The notes: generated from the sequence alone by a model not told the origin. A stretch of 38,814 nucleotides of DNA from Acidovorax sp. CF316 (GCF_000276605.1 NZ_AKJX01000193.1:1-38814), one strand, 5' to 3'. Counted from the stretch's first letter, positions 1 through 9,767 are shown. Program-made: numbers and translations.

Positions 1-78
1 CGTCAGCTGGGCGCTGGCCAGAAGGGGGAGAGCGGCCACAGCAGCCGTGAAGAGCACTTTGGGGGACAGCATTTTCAT
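1..78 (-). CDS. N-terminus of a secreted/periplasmic protein (partial)
   Basis: Only the first 26 codons are in the window; the gene runs off the left edge. They read as a classic Sec signal peptide: Met-Lys-Met with a lysine-containing n-region, a hydrophobic core (VLFTAAVAALPLL) and an ASA-Q cleavage site near residues 22-24. The mature protein is unseen, so its function is unknown. I start it at the ATG at 78 (reading leftwards); a second in-frame ATG lies at 72, and neither has a clear Shine-Dalgarno. It is divergent from corA. Upstream are TTTACG repeats spaced as in the kdp promoter, so it may be a KdpE target. Confidence 0.65.
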   Translation of the reverse strand, partial: MKMLSPKVLFTAAVAALPLLASAQLT

Positions 79-108
79 GAAACGATTCGCAAAACAGATG
101 AGCGCGCA

Positions 109-162
109 AGCGTAAAAAAGACGGCGTATAAAGTCCGTAAAAAATGCGGTCGTTTCCGTAAA
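109..162 (-). promoter_or_regulatory. KdpE-like half-sites and -10 upstream of the left-edge gene
   Basis: Read on the minus strand: TTTACG (162-157), 15 nt, TTTACG (141-136), 5 nt, TATACG (130-125), 10 nt, then the -10-like TACGCT (114-109). The half-site starts are 21 and 11 bp apart and the -10 begins 16 bp after the last start. These are the same steps as at the kdp promoter (1378-1442) and at 9768-9832. The outermost half-site of those two promoters is missing here (the equivalent position reads CCCGGG). KdpE control is inferred. Confidence 0.45.
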
Positions 163-254
163 TGTTGCCCGGGCCACACAGCGACATGAGCCTTTGATTG
201 CACGGCACGATCCCGGTGGCACCATGCCAGGCATTGGAACTGCGAGGTGCCCAG

Positions 255-1229
255 GTGCTGATCAATTGTGTGGTGTACGAGGATGGCACCAAGCTGGCAG
301 ACATCCCCGTGAGCGAGATCCGTGAGCACATTTCACTGCCCGGTTGCTTCGTGTGGGTGGCGCTTCAGGACGCGACCCCTGAAGAGCTCGATGAGTTGCA
401 GCGGGAGTTCGGCTTGCATCCGCTGGCGGTGGAGGACGCGCGCCATGGGCACCAGCGGCCCAAGGTGGAGGAGTACGGCGCCTCCCTCTTTGTCGTTCTT
501 CAGTTGCTCGAGTCCAGCGGCACTGCGGATGCGGTTTCCCGGCTGGGCGAGCTGAATGTGTTCGTGGGCAAGAACTACCTGGTGTCGGTGCGCAACCACA
601 GCGAACGCGGCTTCCTGGAGGTGCGCGAACGCTGCGAACGCGAGCCCGGGCTGCTGCGCAACGGACCGGGCTTCGTGCTCTACGCCTTGATGGACGCCGT
701 GGTGGACCGCTACTTCCCTGTCATCGACGCGTTCGAGGTCGAACTCGAAACTATCGAGCAGCAGATCTTCACCCAAGGTGCCGCGCGCGCCAGCATCAAG
801 CGGCTGTATGGGCTCAAGCAGCGCCTCACCGTCCTGAAGCACGCCATCGCCCCTTTGCTCGAGGGTGCCGCGAAGCTCCATGGCGGGCGGGTGCCGCAGA
901 TCTGCCTGGGTTCGCAGGAGTATTTTCGGGACGTGGTCGATCACCTCGATCGCATCAATGCGTCCATCGATGCCATCCGCGACACGATCGCGACGGCCAT
1001 CCAGGTCAACCTTTCCATGGTCACCATCGAGGATGGCGAGGTCGTCAAGCGCCTGGCCGCATGGGCCAGCCTTTTCGCCGTGTGCACGGCATTCGCCGGC
1101 ATCTGGGGCATGAATTTCGAGCACATGCCAGAGCTCAAATGGCGCTACGGCTATGCGGCTGCGCTCACGCTCATCGCGGGTACATGTGGCTACCTCTACT
1201 ACCGCTTTCGCAAGGCGGGTTGGTTGTAG
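255..1229 (+). CDS. corA: CorA-family magnesium/cobalt transport protein
   Basis: An inner-membrane CorA-type divalent cation channel that lets Mg2+ (also Co2+) into the cell. The 324-residue product has a long acidic and coiled-coil cytoplasmic N-terminal domain. Two transmembrane helices close to the C-terminus are joined by the family signature GMN at residues 285-287 (GMNFEHMPEL). It ends with a short basic tail (RFRKAGWL), as family members do. I chose the GTG at 255 because the protein then begins MLINCVVYEDG, like betaproteobacterial CorA proteins, and a GAGGTG stretch lies about 7 nt upstream. The frame stays open to a TTG at 198, but that extension does not resemble the family. The gene stands alone, divergent from the secreted-protein gene. 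Confidence 0.9.
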   Translation: MLINCVVYEDGTKLADIPVSEIREHISLPGCFVWVALQDATPEELDELQREFGLHPLAVEDARHGHQRPKVEEYGASLFVVLQLLESSGTADAVSRLGELNVFVGKNYLVSVRNHSERGFLEVRERCEREPGLLRNGPGFVLYALMDAVVDRYFPVIDAFEVELETIEQQIFTQGAARASIKRLYGLKQRLTVLKHAIAPLLEGAAKLHGGRVPQICLGSQEYFRDVVDHLDRINASIDAIRDTIATAIQVNLSMVTIEDGEVVKRLAAWASLFAVCTAFAGIWGMNFEHMPELKWRYGYAAALTLIAGTCGYLYYRFRKAGWL

Positions 1230-1258
1230 GTGGCGCTCCTGCCCGGGGGCGGGTGAAC

Positions 1259-1320
1259 CGATGGGCCTGTGCCGCTGAGTGCCCATCGGGTGGTTGGCGC
1301 ACCGTTCTTCCCGGTGCGCC
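1259..1320 (+). terminator. Two tandem perfect stem-loops after corA
   Basis: Stem 1 is CGATGGGC (1259-1266) with GCCCATCG (1281-1288), 8 bp and a 14-nt loop. Stem 2 is GGCGCACCG (1296-1304) with CGGTGCGCC (1312-1320), 9 bp and a 7-nt loop. No T-run follows, so they are not canonical intrinsic terminators. They may still separate corA transcription from the kdp promoter about 60 bp downstream, or protect the corA mRNA 3' end. Confidence 0.35.
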
Positions 1321-1377
1321 GAGGGTCGTTGCGACAGGCCTGAAGGCTCTTCGCGAGCCCCATCCGGCGGCCCGGTT

Positions 1378-1442
1378 TTTACGGCATTTTTACGCTCCAC
1401 GGGGCAGTCTGTGCACACTTTTTACGGCGACATCTTGAGAAT
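1378..1442 (+). promoter_or_regulatory. kdp promoter with tandem KdpE-like boxes
   Basis: The order is TTTACG (1378-1383), 5 nt, TTTACG (1389-1394), 15 nt, TGTGCA (1410-1415), 5 nt, TTTACG (1421-1426), 10 nt, and the -10-like GAGAAT (1437-1442). The upstream pair matches the E. coli KdpE target layout (TTTATA-N5-TTTACA). The promoter-proximal pair sits where a PhoB/OmpR-type activator replaces the -35. No good -35 hexamer is present, consistent with activator dependence. The first start codon (1473) follows the predicted transcription start by about 25 nt. Confidence 0.7.
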
Positions 1443-1472
1443 CAAACACACGTTTTGATGCAGGAGTTGTCG

Positions 1473-1577
1473 ATGGACGTCGTATGGGTCGCCGCAGTAG
1501 CGGCATTGTGGATAGTCATGGCGGAAGCCGTGATCCTGCTGGGCAAGTTCGGCCCGGCCAAGGGGGAGCGGGCATGA
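1473..1577 (+). CDS. Small membrane protein at the head of the kdp operon (34 aa)
   Basis: A 34-codon frame with an excellent Shine-Dalgarno (AGGAG at 1462-1466, 6 nt before the ATG). It is the first translatable frame after the kdp -10. The product starts MDVVWVAAVAALWIVMAEAV, forms one predicted transmembrane helix (residues about 4-24), and ends in a short basic tail with a GKFGPAKGER segment. Its TGA overlaps the kdpF ATG (ATGA at 1574-1577), so translation is probably coupled. It is not KdpF itself, which follows. I know no function; a second lipid-like stabiliser of the KdpABC complex or a peptide regulator of KdpD would both fit. Confidence 0.6.
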   Translation: MDVVWVAAVAALWIVMAEAVILLGKFGPAKGERA

Positions 1578-1672
1578 TCGGCGTAGAAGTTCTATATGGC
1601 TTTGGGGCACTTGTGGCCATCGCCTTGCTGGCCTACCTCGTGTTCGCGCTGATCTGCGCAGAGGAGTTCTGA
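1574..1672 (+). CDS. kdpF: K+-transporting ATPase subunit KdpF
   Basis: A 32-residue single-span inner-membrane peptide with one hydrophobic helix ([17 protein letters not shown]) and an acidic end (CAEEF). In E. coli, KdpF stabilises the KdpABC complex and is not strictly essential. Size, hydrophobicity, the internal LLAYLVFAL segment and the position directly before kdpA identify it. GGGGGAG (1562-1568) is its ribosome site, placed inside the preceding small gene. The gap to kdpA is one base. Confidence 0.85.
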   Translation: MIGVEVLYGFGALVAIALLAYLVFALICAEEF

Positions 1673-1673
1673 C

Positions 1674-3479
1674 ATGGACGCCTTTGCATGGGGCCTCCTT
1701 GGGCTCTTTCTGGCTGTGCTGGGCCTCTTGGCATGGCCTCTTGGCAAGTTCCTTGCCGCGTTGTGCGACGGCAGGCTCCCGAGGTGGATGCACGCTGTCG
1801 AAAGGCCGCTGTACAAGTTGGCCGGTGTAGCGCCGGACCAGTCGATGCACTGGCGCGCCTATGCGCTGGCACTGCTTGCATTCAACGCCATTGGCGCGTT
1901 CGTGGTGTATGGCCTGCAGCGCTTTCAACACCTGCTGCCGCTCAACCCGCAGGGCATGGCGGCCGTGTCCGGCGATTCCTCGTTCAACACCGCCGTGAGC
2001 TTCGTGGCCAATACCAACTGGCAAGGCTACGCGGGCGAGTCCACCATGAGCTACCTCACGCAGATGCTCGGCCTGTCGGTGCAGAACTTCTTCTCGGCTG
2101 CCACCGGCATTGCCGTGGCGTTTGCATTGGCGCGTGGCTTTGCCGCGCGGCGCACGGATGGCCAGGGCTTCGTCGGCAATTTCTGGACCGACGTGACGCG
2201 CATCACGGCCTGGGTCCTGGTGCCGATCTCCTTTGTGATCGCTGTGGTCCTGGTCGGACAGGGTGTCATCCAGAACTTCGACGCCTACAAGGACGTTACG
2301 ACGCTGGAGCCCACGGCCTACTCCATTCCCAAACTGGATGAAGCAGGCCAGCCAGTCAATGGCGCTGACGGCGTCCCGGTCATGGAGGACAAGACCACCA
2401 CAATCCAGACACTCGCAATGGGACCCGTGGCCTCGCAGGAAGCCATCAAGATGCTGGGTACGAATGGCGGCGGGTTCTTCAACGCCAACTCAGCCCACCC
2501 CTACGAGAACCCGACGGCGCTGACCAACTTCGTGCAGATGCTGGCGATCTTTCTGATACCTGCTGCGCTGTGCTTTGCGTTTGGCCGCGTCGTTGGCGAT
2601 CAACGCCAGGGTGTCGCGATCCTCGCTGCAATGACCATCATGTTTGTCGTTGCCGTCACCGCTGTCGTTTCTGCAGAGCAAGCTGGCAATCCTCAATGGA
2701 CGTCTCTCGGAGTGAACCAGGCTGCCAGTCCCCTGCAATCGGGCGGCAACATGGAAGGCAAGGAAGTTCGATTCGGCATCACTGCATCGGCACTTTTTGC
2801 TGCGGTCACGACCGCTGCGTCTTGCGGCGCCGTGAACTCCATGCACGATTCATTCACTCCCCTGGGCGGAATGGTTCCGATGGTGCTGATGCAGTTGGGT
2901 GAAGTGGTGTTCGGCGGTGTAGGTACCGGCCTCTATGGGATGCTGGTGTTCGCCATCCTCGCGGTCTTCATGGCCGGCCTCATGATTGGCCGCACGCCAG
3001 AGTATTTGGGCAAGAAGATCGAAGTGCGTGAGATGAAGCTCACTTCGGTCGCCATCCTGGTGACGCCAATATTGGTGCTGGTCGGCACTGCCATCGCCGT
3101 CAGTGCGGGTGCAGGCAAGGCAGGCATTGCCAACCCCGGTGCCCACGGGTTCTCCGAAATCCTGTACGCGCTGACCTCGGCTGCCAACAACAACGGCAGC
3201 GCCTTCGCCGGCCTGTCTGCCAACACGCCGTTCTACAACGTGCTGCTGGCCTTGGCGATGTGGTTCGGTCGCTTTGGCGTGATCGTGCCGGTGCTGGCCA
3301 TCGCCGGCTCGCTGGCGGCCAAGAAGCGCCTGCCCGCCACGGCGGGCACCATGCCCACCCATGGCCCGCTTTTCGTGGTGCTGCTGATCGGTACGGTGCT
3401 TCTCGTGGGTCTTCTCAACTATGTGCCTTCTCTGGCGTTGGGCCCGGTGATCGAGCATTTGATGCTCTGGGCCAAGTGA
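1674..3479 (+). CDS. kdpA: K+-transporting ATPase subunit KdpA
   Basis: The potassium-selective channel-like subunit of the Kdp P-type ATPase. It binds periplasmic K+ and passes it to KdpB. The 601-residue protein is polytopic and keeps the conserved filter-region motifs: [51 protein letters not shown] and [14 protein letters not shown], one in each of the four repeated pore units. It is longer than the E. coli protein (557), partly through an insert near residues 210-245 ([14 protein letters not shown]). GAGGAG at 1661-1666 is its ribosome site. It is the third gene of the operon and runs into kdpB 10 nt later. Confidence 0.97.
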   Translation: MDAFAWGLLGLFLAVLGLLAWPLGKFLAALCDGRLPRWMHAVERPLYKLAGVAPDQSMHWRAYALALLAFNAIGAFVVYGLQRFQHLLPLNPQGMAAVSGDSSFNTAVSFVANTNWQGYAGESTMSYLTQMLGLSVQNFFSAATGIAVAFALARGFAARRTDGQGFVGNFWTDVTRITAWVLVPISFVIAVVLVGQGVIQNFDAYKDVTTLEPTAYSIPKLDEAGQPVNGADGVPVMEDKTTTIQTLAMGPVASQEAIKMLGTNGGGFFNANSAHPYENPTALTNFVQMLAIFLIPAALCFAFGRVVGDQRQGVAILAAMTIMFVVAVTAVVSAEQAGNPQWTSLGVNQAASPLQSGGNMEGKEVRFGITASALFAAVTTAASCGAVNSMHDSFTPLGGMVPMVLMQLGEVVFGGVGTGLYGMLVFAILAVFMAGLMIGRTPEYLGKKIEVREMKLTSVAILVTPILVLVGTAIAVSAGAGKAGIANPGAHGFSEILYALTSAANNNGSAFAGLSANTPFYNVLLALAMWFGRFGVIVPVLAIAGSLAAKKRLPATAGTMPTHGPLFVVLLIGTVLLVGLLNYVPSLALGPVIEHLMLWAK

Positions 3480-3489
3480 GGGTTTGCTG

Positions 3490-5583
3490 ATGACTAATAA
3501 AAAACCTTCCATTTCGTTGCTGGATCCAGCGCTGATGAAAACAGCGCTGTGGGGTGCCCTGGCCAAGCTCAGTCCCATGGTGCAGTGGCGCAACCCGGTG
3601 ATGTTCATCGTCTACATCGGCAGCATCTTCACGACGCTGCTGTGGGTGCATGCCCTCAACGCGCCGCAGGACGCGAGCATGCGCCCGGCGTTCGTGCTGG
3701 CGATCACGGTGTGGCTCTGGTTCACCGTGCTGTTCGCGAACTTCGCGGAAGCCCTGGCCGAAGGCCGCAGCAAGGCGCAAGCCGCATCGCTGCGCGGGCT
3801 GCGCAAGGAAACCTGGGCCAAGAAGCTCAAGGAGCCGGTCCATGGTTCCACCTTCCTGCCCGAGCAGGCCACCAACCTGCGCCGCGGCGACGTGGTGCTG
3901 GTGGAGACCGGTGACGTCATTCCCTTGGACGGCGAAGTGATCGAAGGCGTGGCCTCCGTCGACGAAAGCGCCATCACCGGCGAGTCGGCACCTGTGGTGC
4001 GCGAGTCGGGCGGCGACTTCTCCGCGGTCACGGGGGGCACCCGCGTGCTTTCCGACTGGCTGGTGGTGCGCATCTCGGTGAATCCGGGCGAGTCGTTCCT
4101 GGACCGGATGATCGGCATGGTGGAAGCCGCCAAGCGCCAGAAGACGCCCAACGAGGTGGCATTGACCATCCTGCTGGTGGCGTTGACGATCGTGTTCCTG
4201 GTCGTCACTGTCACCCTGCTGCCGTTCTCGCTGTTCAGCGTGCAGGCATCGCAGGCCGGAACGGTCGTTTCGCTGACCGCCCTGGTGGCCTTGCTGGTGT
4301 GCCTGATCCCCACCACGATTGGCGGCCTGCTGTCTGCCGTCGGTGTGGCCGGCATGAGCCGCATGATGCAGGCCAACGTGATCGCGACCTCCGGCCGCGC
4401 CGTGGAAGCGGCTGGTGACGTGGACGTGCTGCTGCTCGATAAGACCGGCACCATCACGCACGGCAACCGCCAGGCCAGCACCTTTCTGCCTGCGCCGGGG
4501 GTGACGCCGGCCCGCCTGGCACGCGCCGCCCTGCTGGCCTCCCTGGCCGATGAAACGCCCGAAGGGCGCAGCATCGTCGAGCTCGCCCGCCGCGCCAGCG
4601 TGGACGAAAAGAACCCGGAGGGCGTGGTGCTGGTGCCCTTCACGGCGCAGACGCGCATGAGCGGCGTGGACCTCCCGGCCGAAGGCGCTACGGGCCGATC
4701 TGCAACCATGCTGCGCAAGGGCGCCGTGCAGGCGATCGCTCGCCATGTCGAAAGCCTGGGCGGCACCATGCCGCGTGAAGTGAACACGGCCGCCGACCAG
4801 GTCGCCCAGCGCGGCAGCACGCCCCTGGTGGTCACCGAGGGCAACCAGGTGCTGGGCGTGGTCGAGCTCAAGGACGTCGTCAAGGCCGGCATCAAGGAAC
4901 GCTTCATCGAGCTGCGCCGCATGGGCATCCGCACGGTGATGATCACCGGCGACAACAAGCTCACGGCCGCCTATATCGCCGCGGAAGCCGGCGTCGATGA
5001 CTTCCTGGCCGAGGCCACCCCGGAGGACAAGCTCGCGCTCATCCGCAAGTACCAGTCCGAGGGGCGCCTGGTCGCCATGACCGGCGATGGCACCAACGAT
5101 GCACCCGCGCTGGCCCAGGCCGACGTGGCGGTGGCGATGGGCAGCGGAACCCAGGCCGCCAAGGAAGCTGGCAACATGGTCGACCTGGACTCCAATCCGA
5201 CCAAGCTGCTGGAGGTGGTCGAAACCGGCAAGGCGCTGTTGATGACCCGCGGATCCCTGACGACCTTTTCGATTGCGAACGATGTGGCGAAATACTTCGC
5301 CATCATTCCCGCGATCTTCGTGTCGACCTACCCGCAGCTGTCGGCCCTCAACGTGATGCAACTGGCAAGCCCGTCGTCTGCCATCCTGTCGGCGGTGATC
5401 TTCAATGCGCTGGTGATCGTGTTCCTGATCCCCCTGGCATTGCGGGGGGTGCGCTATCGCCCGGTAGGCGCTGCCGCGCTGCTGCGCCGCAACCTGGCGA
5501 TCTATGGATTGGGGGGGCTGCTGGTACCCTTCGTCGGCATCAAGCTGATCGATTTGATGCTCGTGGCCGTTGGCCTGATTTGA
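3490..5583 (+). CDS. kdpB: K+-transporting ATPase ATP-binding subunit KdpB
   Basis: The catalytic P-type ATPase subunit (697 residues) that couples ATP hydrolysis to K+ import. Visible motifs are the actuator loop TGES (ITGESAPV), the phosphorylation site DKTGT with Asp317, and the hinge motif [20 protein letters not shown]. Transmembrane pairs flank the actuator domain, and further helices lie at the C-terminus. The ATG at 3490 is preferred to an in-frame TTG at 3484 because GAGGG (3477-3482) is then 7 nt upstream. The Ser of TGES is the residue known in E. coli as an inhibitory phosphorylation site at high K+, so this control could be conserved. Confidence 0.97.
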   Translation: MTNKKPSISLLDPALMKTALWGALAKLSPMVQWRNPVMFIVYIGSIFTTLLWVHALNAPQDASMRPAFVLAITVWLWFTVLFANFAEALAEGRSKAQAASLRGLRKETWAKKLKEPVHGSTFLPEQATNLRRGDVVLVETGDVIPLDGEVIEGVASVDESAITGESAPVVRESGGDFSAVTGGTRVLSDWLVVRISVNPGESFLDRMIGMVEAAKRQKTPNEVALTILLVALTIVFLVVTVTLLPFSLFSVQASQAGTVVSLTALVALLVCLIPTTIGGLLSAVGVAGMSRMMQANVIATSGRAVEAAGDVDVLLLDKTGTITHGNRQASTFLPAPGVTPARLARAALLASLADETPEGRSIVELARRASVDEKNPEGVVLVPFTAQTRMSGVDLPAEGATGRSATMLRKGAVQAIARHVESLGGTMPREVNTAADQVAQRGSTPLVVTEGNQVLGVVELKDVVKAGIKERFIELRRMGIRTVMITGDNKLTAAYIAAEAGVDDFLAEATPEDKLALIRKYQSEGRLVAMTGDGTNDAPALAQADVAVAMGSGTQAAKEAGNMVDLDSNPTKLLEVVETGKALLMTRGSLTTFSIANDVAKYFAIIPAIFVSTYPQLSALNVMQLASPSSAILSAVIFNALVIVFLIPLALRGVRYRPVGAAALLRRNLAIYGLGGLLVPFVGIKLIDLMLVAVGLI

Positions 5584-5593
5584 GGAGCTTGTG

Positions 5594-6166
5594 ATGAAAG
5601 ACATTCTTCGCCCCGCCATCGTGGTGTTTGCCGCCCTGAGCGTGCTCACCGGATTGCTGTATCCCCTGGCCGTCACGGGTGCCGCCAAGGCAGTGTTCCC
5701 CCATGAGGCGGCGGGCAGCCTGGTGCAACGCAATGGCCAGACGGTCGGATCGTCGCTGATCGGCCAGAACTTCTCCGATCCCGGCCATTTCTGGGGCCGG
5801 CCATCGGCCACGGCGACCATGCCCTACAACGCAGCCGCCTCGGGTGGGTCCAACCAGGGTCCGCTCAACCCAGCGCTGAGCGACGCCATCAAGGCGCGCG
5901 TGGAGGCATTGCGCGCGGCCGACCCTGGCAACACGGCGGTGGTGCCGGTGGACCTGGTCACCACGTCCGCCAGTGGCCTGGACCCCCACATCAGCCCGGC
6001 GGCAGCGCAATACCAGGTGGCACGCATCGCACGCGTGCGCAATCTGCCGGCCGCGAGCGTGAACGCGCTTGTCGACAAACACACGGAGCGCCCGCTCTTC
6101 GGTGTTCTCGGTGAAGCGAGGGTGAACGTACTGGCGTTGAATCTTTCCTTGGACAATGTGCGATAG
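5594..6166 (+). CDS. kdpC: K+-transporting ATPase subunit KdpC
   Basis: A 190-residue single-span subunit that acts as a co-chaperone for K+ transfer and ATP affinity in the Kdp complex. One N-terminal transmembrane helix (about residues 7-30) is followed by a periplasmic domain with family motifs [49 protein letters not shown] and [11 protein letters not shown]. The ATG at 5594 has GAGGAG (5582-5587) 6 nt before it; a GTG at 5591 is in frame directly upstream. The length matches the usual 190-200 residues. Confidence 0.96.
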   Translation: MKDILRPAIVVFAALSVLTGLLYPLAVTGAAKAVFPHEAAGSLVQRNGQTVGSSLIGQNFSDPGHFWGRPSATATMPYNAAASGGSNQGPLNPALSDAIKARVEALRAADPGNTAVVPVDLVTTSASGLDPHISPAAAQYQVARIARVRNLPAASVNALVDKHTERPLFGVLGEARVNVLALNLSLDNVR

Positions 6167-6228
6167 CGCAATGCCCTGCTGCTGCGCTACGTCGGTAGCC
6201 ATGTGCTTTGCTTTGGAGCGGGGCTTGC

Positions 6229-8991
6229 ATGGCTGACGCACAGCGGCCGGATCCCGATGCGTTGATTGCGCAGCTGCGCGCTCAGGAAGAACAGACCAGC
6301 CGCGGCAAGCTGCGCATCTACTTTGGCGCCAATGCCGGCGTAGGGAAGACCTGGGCCATGCTGAGCGCGGCCCAGCGTGAGCGCAGCGCCGGCCGCGACA
6401 TCCTGATCGGTGTGGTGGAAACGCATGGTCGGGCCGAAACGGCAGCGCTGTTGGATGGGCTGCAGGCATTGCCTCTCAGGGAGGTGGAGTACCGTGGCCG
6501 GCTCCTTCCTGAATTTGACCTGGACGCGGCCCTTGCACGCAAGCCGGCCATTCTCCTGGTGGATGAGCTCGCTCACTCCAACGTGCAAGGCTCCCGCCAT
6601 GCCAAGCGCTGGCAGGATGTCCAGGAACTGCTCGCCGCGGGCATCGACGTGTGGACCGCTCTCAATGTCCAGCACCTGGAAAGCCTCAATGGGACTGTGG
6701 GTGCGATCACCGGAATCCGGGTGCATGAAACGGTGCCCGATACGGTGCTGGACGACGCGGACGAGGTGGTGCTGGTCGATGCAACCCCGGATGAGCTGAT
6801 CGCCCGGCTGAGTGCCGGCAAGGTCTACGTGCCCCAGCAGGCGGATCGTGCCGCGAGGAGCTTCTTTCGCAAGGGCAACCTGATCGCTCTGCGAGAAATC
6901 GCCTTGCGCCGCACGGCCGAGCACGTGGAAGATGACGTGCTGGGTTGGCGCATCGAGCAGTCCGGCGGTGCCGGGGGCGGTGTGGCTGGAGCCTGGAACA
7001 CATCGGGCAGCATCCTGGCCTGTGTGGGGCCCCACGAAGATGCGGCCCAGACGGTACGGACGGCCGCACGCCTGGCCGGCCAGCTCAATGTGAAGTGGCA
7101 CGCAGCCTATGTGGAGACACCTCGGCTGCAGCGATTGGCGGCGAAGCGGCGAGACAAGATTCTGGCGGTGCTGCAATTGGCGCAGGAGCTTGGGGCCGAG
7201 ACGGCCGTGCTCACCGGTGACCGGGTGGCTCCGGTGTTGGCTTCCCAGGCGCTCCATCTGAACTGTGCGACGGTCGTTCTGGGGCGGCCGGCGAATCCGG
7301 AAAGCTGGAGGAAGTGGCTTCCCACCAAGCCCGTGGGAAGAGAACTTGCCGCATTGGCGCCTTCGCTGGACATCTTGGAGACCGCGCACGCGGGCAGTTC
7401 GAGGCGCTTGTCAGAGGCGCTGCGCAGTTCCAGATCGGGCGTGGATGCGTTGGAGACGGACGAAGTCAACCACGCGCGCTGGCCAGGATTCCTGTGGGCG
7501 CTGGGGGCCAGCATCGCGGTTACCTTGCTCGCGACTCCGTTGCACGGGGTGCTGGAGCTGACCAACATCGTCATGCTTTACCTTCTGGCCGTTGTCGGCG
7601 TGGCCATGCGCTTTGGCAGAGGGCCTGCGGCAATGGCAGCACTGCTCAATGTGCTGGCATTCGATTTCTTCTTCGTCTCGCCCCGACTGTCCTTTGCAGT
7701 GAGCGATGTGCAGTACATCGTTACCTTCGCCGTCATGCTGGGAGTCGGCCTGCTGGTGGGTCAGCTCACGGCAGGCCTCCGGTTCGCGGCGGGAGTGTCG
7801 AACAGCCGGGAGCGGCGTGCCCAATCCTTGTTCGAGCTCACCCGGGAGCTGTCTGCAGCCCTTGAGACAAGCCAGGTCATCGACATTGGTGCCTCGGCGG
7901 TGCAAGAGCATTTTGGCGGCCGAGCGGTGGTGGTGGCAATGGATGAGGCGGACAACCTCCACTACCCTGACGATCTTCCAGCGGGCTTTGACAAGAGCGT
8001 GGCCGACTGGACTCTGCGCCAAGGCCAGAGTGCCGGGCTGGCGACGAGTACCCTTGCAGCGCAGTCCTGGCGCTATGTGCCATTGAAAGCACCCATGCGT
8101 GTCCGTGGCGTGCTGGCATTGGAGCCTGCGCATCCGCGGTGGCTGCTCATTCCGGAACAGGCTCAGCAGCTCGAGACACAGGCCCGGCAGATCGCTATTG
8201 CGCTCGAACGCGTGCACTACGTCGATATTGCGCAGAAGGCGGTGCTGGACGTCGAGTCAGAGCGGCTGCGCAATGCGCTGCTGGGTGCCGTGTCCCATGA
8301 TGTGCGCACGCCGCTCACAGCGCTCATCACTCTGGCCGAATCGCTCAGGTCGGCGCCGCCGCACGAGCGGGAGTCGGTGGCGCAAGCCATCGTGCACCAG
8401 GCGCACCAACTCAACGCGCTCGTCAGCAACCTGCTGGACATGGCCCGGTTGGAAAGCGATGTATCGGGCCAGAGCGTCAGCTTGCGCCGCGACTGGCAAT
8501 CGGTGGAGGAGGTCGTCGGCGCGTCCATCCGGGCAGCCCAGGCCGCGCTGGGCGGCACGACCGTGCGCACAGACATCCCGGCAGATTTGCCCTTGGTGGA
8601 GTTCGACGCTGTGCTCATCGAACGCGTGCTCGTCAACCTTCTGGAAAACGCCGCCAAGTACGGGGCACCACCCATTGTCGTGAAAGCCTCCACGACCGAA
8701 AGCAGCCTGGTGCTGGAGGTGACGGACCATGGGGCTGGGCTGCCTCTTTCGGTCCGAGGAAAAGAGCACACGTTGTTTGAGAAGTTCACGCGCGGGCAGG
8801 CGGAGAGCGCAACGCCAGGTGTGGGGCTGGGCCTGGCCATCTGCAAAGCCGTGGTGCACGCCCATGGCGGAACGATCTCGGCAGCAAGCGCGTCTGGAGG
8901 TGGCGCGCAGTTCATGATCACCATTCCACGGCGCGAACCCCCGCCCGAACCCGATTTTGAAGACATGGAGCGGGGCCCTGCGGCCCCTTGA
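6229..8991 (+). CDS. kdpD: Sensor histidine kinase KdpD
   Basis: A K+/turgor-responsive membrane kinase that phosphorylates KdpE (920 residues). The N-terminal KdpD domain carries Walker A GANAGVGKT (33-41) and a Walker B-like VDELAH (Asp112). A universal-stress-protein-like domain follows (about 255-375). Four closely packed transmembrane helices (about 425-510) precede a GAF-like domain. The kinase core has the H-box VSHDVRTPLTAL with His690, the N-box NLLENAAKYG and the G-box VGLGLAI. The ATG at 6229 has GGAGCGGGG upstream. It lies 62 nt after kdpC and is probably in the same transcript; kdpE begins 4 nt after its stop. Confidence 0.96.
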   Translation: MADAQRPDPDALIAQLRAQEEQTSRGKLRIYFGANAGVGKTWAMLSAAQRERSAGRDILIGVVETHGRAETAALLDGLQALPLREVEYRGRLLPEFDLDAALARKPAILLVDELAHSNVQGSRHAKRWQDVQELLAAGIDVWTALNVQHLESLNGTVGAITGIRVHETVPDTVLDDADEVVLVDATPDELIARLSAGKVYVPQQADRAARSFFRKGNLIALREIALRRTAEHVEDDVLGWRIEQSGGAGGGVAGAWNTSGSILACVGPHEDAAQTVRTAARLAGQLNVKWHAAYVETPRLQRLAAKRRDKILAVLQLAQELGAETAVLTGDRVAPVLASQALHLNCATVVLGRPANPESWRKWLPTKPVGRELAALAPSLDILETAHAGSSRRLSEALRSSRSGVDALETDEVNHARWPGFLWALGASIAVTLLATPLHGVLELTNIVMLYLLAVVGVAMRFGRGPAAMAALLNVLAFDFFFVSPRLSFAVSDVQYIVTFAVMLGVGLLVGQLTAGLRFAAGVSNSRERRAQSLFELTRELSAALETSQVIDIGASAVQEHFGGRAVVVAMDEADNLHYPDDLPAGFDKSVADWTLRQGQSAGLATSTLAAQSWRYVPLKAPMRVRGVLALEPAHPRWLLIPEQAQQLETQARQIAIALERVHYVDIAQKAVLDVESERLRNALLGAVSHDVRTPLTALITLAESLRSAPPHERESVAQAIVHQAHQLNALVSNLLDMARLESDVSGQSVSLRRDWQSVEEVVGASIRAAQAALGGTTVRTDIPADLPLVEFDAVLIERVLVNLLENAAKYGAPPIVVKASTTESSLVLEVTDHGAGLPLSVRGKEHTLFEKFTRGQAESATPGVGLGLAICKAVVHAHGGTISAASASGGGAQFMITIPRREPPPEPDFEDMERGPAAP

Positions 8992-8995
8992 TGCA

Positions 8996-9700
8996 ATGCA
9001 AATACGTACCGTTTTGGTGGTGGAAGACGAGCCTCAGATCCGGCGCTTCGTACGCAGCGCGCTGGAGGCGGAAGGCTGGCAGGTGAACGAGGCCGCAACG
9101 CTGCGCGAGGGCCTGTCCGCCGCAGGAACCCGCCAGCCGGATCTGCTGGTGCTCGATCTGGGCCTGCCGGATGGAGATGGCATCGACCTTATCCGTGACG
9201 TGCGCGGCTGGTCTGCTGTGCCGATCATCGTCCTGTCCGCGCGCACCGATGAGGCTGACAAGATCAACGCGCTGGATGCGGGAGCCGATGACTACCTCAC
9301 CAAGCCCTTCGGGACGGGAGAGCTGCTTGCGCGGGTGCGTGCGAACCTGCGCCGCCCACGTGTGGCCACAGGCAATGGGTTGGCAGCCGACGGGGTGGAG
9401 CCGGCGTTTCAATTCGGCGACGTGGAGGTGGACCGCACTGCGCGCGTGGTGCGCAAGGCCGGGGTGGAGGTCCATCTGACGCCTACCGAGTACCGCATGC
9501 TGTCGGTTCTCGTCACCAATGCAGGACGCGTCATCACCCAGAAGCAATTGCTTCGCGAGGTGTGGGGTCCCATGCGATCAGACCAGAGCCACTACTTGCG
9601 TATCTACATGGGACACCTGCGACAAAAGCTCGAGGCGGATCCGGCACAGCCTCGCCATTTGCTGACCGAATCGGGTGTGGGCTACCGGTTGTCGGTGTGA
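8996..9700 (+). CDS. kdpE: Response regulator KdpE
   Basis: An OmpR/PhoB-class response regulator of 234 residues that activates kdp transcription. The receiver domain (1-120) has the acidic pocket VEDEP, the phospho-acceptor Asp54 (LVLDLGLPDGDG) and the conserved Lys (LTKPFGTGEL). The C-terminal winged helix (about 135-230) includes LTPTEYRMLSVLV and SHYLRIYMGHLRQKL, typical of KdpE. I start it at the ATG at 8996 (MQIRTVLVVEDE); the frame is open further upstream inside kdpD, but that part does not belong to the receiver domain. Its expected DNA sites are the TTTACG repeats at 1378-1426, 9768-9816 and possibly 125-162. Confidence 0.96.
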   Translation: MQIRTVLVVEDEPQIRRFVRSALEAEGWQVNEAATLREGLSAAGTRQPDLLVLDLGLPDGDGIDLIRDVRGWSAVPIIVLSARTDEADKINALDAGADDYLTKPFGTGELLARVRANLRRPRVATGNGLAADGVEPAFQFGDVEVDRTARVVRKAGVEVHLTPTEYRMLSVLVTNAGRVITQKQLLREVWGPMRSDQSHYLRIYMGHLRQKLEADPAQPRHLLTESGVGYRLSV

Positions 9701-9767
9701 CGAAACCGATTTGGGGCGATTGGGTGCACACGTTTTCCAGGGCCAGCTGAGCGCCGGTACAGATAAA

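Noticed and set aside
3415..5820. An 801-codon open frame on the minus strand across kdpB
   Set aside because: It is the antisense shadow of kdpB, which shows all P-type ATPase motifs; the shadow has low-complexity His/Gln/Arg runs and no family signature.
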